Part shown: piece after piece, positions 5,519-7,650 of the stretch
Position numbering within the stretch: position 1 is the stretch's first letter
Layout: each line of letters starts with the position of its first letter
NCBI GenBank assembly: GCA_028705905.1
Contig: JAQWCP010000064.1
Coordinates: 1-7,650 of the forward strand
Length of the DNA stretch: 7,650 nucleotides
Direction: 5' to 3'
Source: Oscillospiraceae bacterium
GTDB taxonomy: Bacteria; Bacillota; Clostridia; Oscillospirales; Oscillospiraceae
Position numbers and translations under genes: made by a program
The notes under the pieces: model-generated
The model's database searches: none
What the model saw: the letters and a program-made list of their open reading frames with translations, nothing else
Told to the model about the DNA's origin: nothing

Positions 5519-6823
5519 GTGTTGGAACCAGAGGCATCAAACGAGGCACAAGTTTATATTGAGGAATTTGAAAGAACAATTCGGACGATAGAATGTGAGT
5601 TGCTTGCTTCAACTGATACCTCGCACATTATTCAGGAACTACTTAGGCATGTCGGAATGTTTTATAAGGCGGATCGCGCTTATATAATAGAAGTTGATTG
5701 GGATATGGGATTAGGGAGCAACACCTATGAATGGCACACAGATGGAGTTTTCCCTCAAAAATCTGATAGGCAAAACATGGATTTGGAACAACTTCCTCTG
5801 TGGAAATCAGCGTTTGTTAATAAATCTCCTATTATTTTAGAGCATATTGAAAATCTTCATACTAGTGGGTCACAGGAATATATCCTCTTGAAGCAGTACG
5901 ACATTACAGCTCTGATAGCTGTGCCATTAAATAAAAAGTTGTCTGGCTTTCTTTGCGTAGATAATCCCAAACGATTCAAGCGGTACAGCAGCCTGCTGCA
6001 GGCACTTTCCTATGTGGTCACAGTGGAGCTGACTGAATTGCAACTGCTAAAGGCTGCCCGTCTGAAGCAAGGCATATATTCGAAAGTTGCGGAGCAGGAG
6101 GTTGTCTTGAACTTTTTCGGCGGCTTGGAGATTGTGACCCCTATGGGACAGATGTCGGAGGATGACATCAAATCCACTTTAGGTTGCAAGCTCATTGCCT
6201 ACCTATATTTAAATCGAAAACGTACACTTACAGCAAGGGACATTGCAGATTTCATTTGGCCAAATCAACCGGTGGACAACCCGAACACAGCGGTAAAACG
6301 AGTAGTATACCGCTGCCGCAAGACGCTGTCCTGCATTGAACAAACGCCCTTAATTGTATCTGTTGGCGGCGGATATGAGTTAAATCGAGACTTAATCATA
6401 CGCTCCGATACCACATTGCTAGAGCAATATTACACAAAAATAAGAGGGCTAACGACACCATATGAACGAATGGAAATCTATCGCAAAGCAATCGTTCTGT
6501 ACAAGGAAGCTTTCCTGCCGAACCATAATCATGACCAATGGCTCATGCCAAAGGCCAGCTACTATCATCTTCTGTTTTTGGATATGGTAAAGCGCTGCCT
6601 GTTGGACTTGTATAAATTAGAGATGCATATTGAAGTGTATCGCCTTGCAGATTATACGCTTGCCTATGAGCCTGAGGATAACGAGCTGAATTTTCATCTG
6701 GTGGAGTCGCTGTTCCGCATGAACGCAACTGCCCCCGCCTATCAACATTATCTGAACACAAAAGGGCTGTATTCGCCCGAACAGGAAGAAAAATTAAAAA
6801 AATTGTTTAGACTTCCGACATAA
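5519..6823 (+). CDS. GAF domain + winged-helix + BTAD transcriptional regulator
   Basis: This is a soluble regulator of 434 residues from GTG 5519, or 445 from ATG 5486. Counting from GTG, residues about 17-175 look like a GAF sensor domain: a helix, then ADRAYIIEVDW, a WHTDGV segment, and IAVPLNKKLSGFLCVDNP near the end. Residues about 195-290 form an OmpR-like winged helix (FFGGLEIVTP at the start, TARDIADFIWPNQPVDNPNTAV, KRVVYRCRKTL and a VSVGGGYEL wing). Residues about 295-430 are the helical TPR-like BTAD domain (ending near YEPEDNELNFHLVESLFRM). The winged helix plus BTAD pair is that of SARP/AfsR-type activators; coupling it to a GAF domain suggests control by a small ligand or redox signal. 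Ligand and targets are unknown. It is divergent from the CadC-like gene. GC content appears to rise at about 6000, where the GAF part ends. Confidence 0.85.
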   Translation: MLEPEASNEAQVYIEEFERTIRTIECELLASTDTSHIIQELLRHVGMFYKADRAYIIEVDWDMGLGSNTYEWHTDGVFPQKSDRQNMDLEQLPLWKSAFVNKSPIILEHIENLHTSGSQEYILLKQYDITALIAVPLNKKLSGFLCVDNPKRFKRYSSLLQALSYVVTVELTELQLLKAARLKQGIYSKVAEQEVVLNFFGGLEIVTPMGQMSEDDIKSTLGCKLIAYLYLNRKRTLTARDIADFIWPNQPVDNPNTAVKRVVYRCRKTLSCIEQTPLIVSVGGGYELNRDLIIRSDTTLLEQYYTKIRGLTTPYERMEIYRKAIVLYKEAFLPNHNHDQWLMPKASYYHLLFLDMVKRCLLDLYKLEMHIEVYRLADYTLAYEPEDNELNFHLVESLFRMNATAPAYQHYLNTKGLYSPEQEEKLKKLFRLPT

Positions 6824-6945
6824 ATCGACAGAATTTTTTCTTATGAGACCACCGTGAGACCGCCATGGCTACTACTGCAAGACCGAAGGCTGATAGGCTG
6901 AAGTTGCAAAAGGGTCTGGCAAGCATTTGGAAGGGAGTGAATGGC

Positions 6946-7161
6946 ATGAGGTTTTTTAGAAATAGCAAGAAAAAAAGCAATTTATGCAAGGCAGGTAATC
7001 TGAAAATCAGTATATTGGCGGTGCAGCTCCACGGTGGGCGCTGCATCGGGAAACAGTGGTATATAACATTGGCAGACCTTTTGCATTCAACTGAATATTT
7101 TCGCTTGCGGCACTTTGCGCCGTGGGCGGCGAATGCAAATGGAATCGGCACGGCGAGATAA
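6946..7161 (+). CDS. Possible small hypothetical protein (71 aa)
   Basis: ATG at 6946 follows GGAAGGGAG (6929-6937) with an 8-nt spacer, a good ribosome binding site. The predicted 71-residue peptide starts MRFFRNSKKKSNLCKAGNLK, is basic, has a short moderately hydrophobic stretch (ISILAVQL) and ends NANGIGTAR. I do not recognise it. The frame extends upstream to an ATG at 6865 without a good binding site. Two hairpins lie inside it and all three + frames are fairly open here, so it may be non-coding leader sequence. Confidence 0.3.
   Translation: MRFFRNSKKKSNLCKAGNLKISILAVQLHGGRCIGKQWYITLADLLHSTEYFRLRHFAPWAANANGIGTAR
7022..7045 (+). other. RNA hairpin in the unassigned region
   Basis: TGCAGC (7022-7027) pairs with GCTGCA (7040-7045), and CCA (7029-7031) pairs with TGG (7035-7037) inside, giving a compact GC-rich hairpin. 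No U-tract follows, so it is not a terminator. Confidence 0.35.
7080..7139 (+). other. Inverted repeat enclosing a GC-rich structured segment
   Basis: TTTGCATTC (7080-7088) and GAATGCAAA (7131-7139) are perfect 9-bp inverted repeats, 42 nt apart. The enclosed sequence can form a small inner stem (CGGC around 7108-7111 with GCCG around 7119-7122). This could be a structured RNA or the recognition arms of a DNA-binding protein; I cannot tell which. Confidence 0.35.
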
Positions 7162-7422
7162 CGCACGGCTCTGCCATATAGATAACAAACTAAAAAAGGG
7201 AGTGTGATTCTCGCCGGTGCGCCGTGGATAGTAAACAGGAGACGATGCTATGAACAAATTGTTTGTCAGCATAGAGATGTCCCACTGCCTGTTACCACCG
7301 CGACTCACTGCTTACAGGACAAGACGGTATCGTTCTGCCCATCAATCACGAAAAACAGCATCTTGTTGCTCAGCGAGGAAAGACAAGCCTCCGCCGGGAC
7401 GATGCCGATACGGACGTCTTAA
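7133..7422 (+). other. Two short frames joined by an A AAA AAG heptamer (possible decayed or frameshifted gene)
   Basis: One frame (ATG 7133 or 7139, stop TGA 7205-7207) ends DNKLKKGV. The next frame is open to TAA 7420-7422, just 10 nt before a terminator stem. A AAA AAG at 7192-7198 sits in the X XXY YYZ phase of the first frame, and a -1 slip there leads straight into the second. No good start site is seen for the first frame and I recognise neither peptide. A competing frame from ATG 7250 has AGGAG (7237-7241) at an 8-nt spacing but runs through the terminator, so it is less likely to be real. Confidence 0.15.
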
Positions 7423-7432
7423 TAAAAACCAC

Positions 7433-7485
7433 AGAGCGGTCGATTTTACGCATTTGCGTGAAATCGACCGCTCTTTTTCTGTTTT
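7433..7485 (+). terminator. Strong intrinsic terminator upstream of the last gene
   Basis: A stem of about 19 bp with one G-U pair pairs positions 7433-7451 with 7456-7474 around a 4-nt loop. It begins AGAGCGGTCG and ends CGACCGCTCT. It is followed by TTTTTCTGTTTT up to 7485. It terminates whatever is transcribed from the left, or acts as an attenuator in the leader of the gene at 7569. Confidence 0.9.
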
Positions 7486-7509
7486 AGGCAGCTCGGTAGG
7501 CTGCCGCTC

Positions 7510-7561
7510 TCCTCCGCTTCTGAGATTTTGATCATTTTCAAAATTTCAGAATAACGGAGGA
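7510..7561 (+). promoter_or_regulatory. Hairpin that can bury the ribosome binding site of the last gene
   Basis: A 14-bp stem (7518-7531 with 7538-7551, one G-U pair, 6-nt loop) continues, after a small internal loop, into a 7-bp stem. In it TCCTCCG (7510-7516) pairs with CGGAGGA (7555-7561), the Shine-Dalgarno of the ATG at 7569. When folded, the ribosome binding site is fully paired, which suggests translational control. Confidence 0.6.
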
Positions 7562-7568
7562 ACGCCAA

Positions 7569-7650
7569 ATGGCGAAATATTATAGAACACCAAATTATCG
7601 GGAGATGTATCCCGAAGCCAGTGAAGAAGTCATTCAATGTCTGAGAGCAG
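7569..7650 (+). CDS. N-terminus of a probable small sigma-like/HTH protein of a conjugative element (partial)
   Basis: ATG at 7569 follows CGGAGG (7555-7560) with an 8-nt spacer. The 27 visible codons, beginning MAKYYRTPNYREMYPEASEE and continuing VIQCLRA, run off the right edge. From memory of the family, this N-terminus resembles short sigma-70-like helix-turn-helix proteins common in integrative conjugative elements of Clostridia, but no HTH is visible yet and I cannot check it. The start is supported by the strong binding site and by the regulatory hairpin in front of it. The reading frame is sound; the product is tentative. Confidence 0.6.
   Translation, partial: MAKYYRTPNYREMYPEASEEVIQCLRA

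Larger units (their letters stand above)
6824..7432. other. Region of about 600 bp without a convincing gene; structured, possibly the edge of a mobile element
   Basis: After the GAF-BTAD stop I see no clear terminator, only an AT-rich 8-bp pairing with a 27-nt loop (6797-6804 with 6832-6839). The stretch is richer in GC than the metal-resistance genes. It contains short + strand reading frames with plausible ribosome binding sites (6946-7161; 7250 onward), two hairpins (7022-7045 and 7080-7139) and an A6G heptamer joining two frames at 7192-7198. None of the peptides resembles a family I can name. It may be a leader region or the remains of decayed genes next to a conjugative element. Complete terminal repeats or an integrase were not seen. 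Confidence 0.4.

Noticed and set aside
6844..6861. Direct repeat TGAGACC (6844-6850 and 6855-6861) as an attachment site or CRISPR-like repeat
   Set aside because: There are only two 7-bp copies 11 nt apart, with no further units, no integrase and no matching copy elsewhere in the window.
6807..7166. A 119-codon minus-strand frame with hydrophobic runs
   Set aside because: It starts at GTG without a ribosome binding site, overlaps the end of the GAF-BTAD gene antisense, and its hydrophobic stretches are complements of purine-rich runs.
6822..7468. AAATCGAC at 6822-6829 and again at 7461-7468 as flanking repeats of an inserted segment
   Set aside because: Eight bases is too short to separate from chance over this distance, and the right copy is part of the terminator stem.
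7250..7531. A 93-codon + strand frame with AGGAG at an 8-nt spacing
   Set aside because: Despite the binding site it runs through the terminator stem and into the anti-Shine-Dalgarno hairpin, and its Arg/Ser/Pro-rich composition looks like out-of-frame translation. A short leader peptide using this start remains possible.

Overview
The window reads as a low- to mid-GC Firmicute, most likely a Clostridia-type gut or anaerobe genome. This rests on AGGAGG-type ribosome binding sites, TTGACA/TATAAT promoters, U-rich intrinsic terminators and the protein families present. No species can be named from the sequence alone.

Layout. Positions 3-113 (+) hold the last residues of a PAP2-family phosphatase. 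It ends in a bidirectional terminator shared with a large minus-strand block. Read in transcription order (right to left), that block is promoter P1 (about 4801-4830), an ArsR/SmtB metal sensor (4431-4736), a stand-alone HMA metal-binding protein (4188-4409), a CadA-type Zn/Cd/Pb P1B ATPase (2319-4178), a terminator-like hairpin (2273-2312), an OmpR-type response regulator (1548-2255) and its sensor histidine kinase (135-1538). Upstream of P1 is a second, monocistronic CadC-like ArsR repressor (4980-5360) with its own promoter P2 (5391-5420) and a strong terminator (4876-4922). Divergent from it on the + strand is a regulator with an N-terminal GAF domain and a C-terminal winged helix plus BTAD domain (5519-6823). 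From 6824 to 7568 there is no convincing gene. That stretch has several hairpins, possible small or decayed reading frames, a textbook terminator and a hairpin that can bury the ribosome binding site of the last gene. The last gene (7569 to the edge) resembles the small sigma-like/HTH proteins of Clostridia conjugative elements.

How it works together. The core is a metal-efflux cassette. The ATPase pumps soft divalent cations out, the small HMA protein probably delivers or senses metal in the cytosol, and two different ArsR sensors probably repress the two promoters. Both promoters carry the same operator core, AGTTGA-N8-TCAACT or a near match, fitted exactly between -35 and -10, and P1 has an extra, perfect copy at the start site. 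The two-component system lies just after the ATPase, and the only candidate signal between them is a terminator whose base nearly touches the regulator's ribosome binding site. This suggests that regulator and kinase are made by read-through or from a promoter inside the ATPase gene.

The most unusual parts are the twin embedded operators, the terminator between ATPase and response regulator, and the leader of the gene at 7569 with its terminator and Shine-Dalgarno-burying hairpin. The metal-resistance block itself is a familiar kind of system. I see no clear evidence of a wholly new system, and the 6824-7650 stretch is the least explained part.
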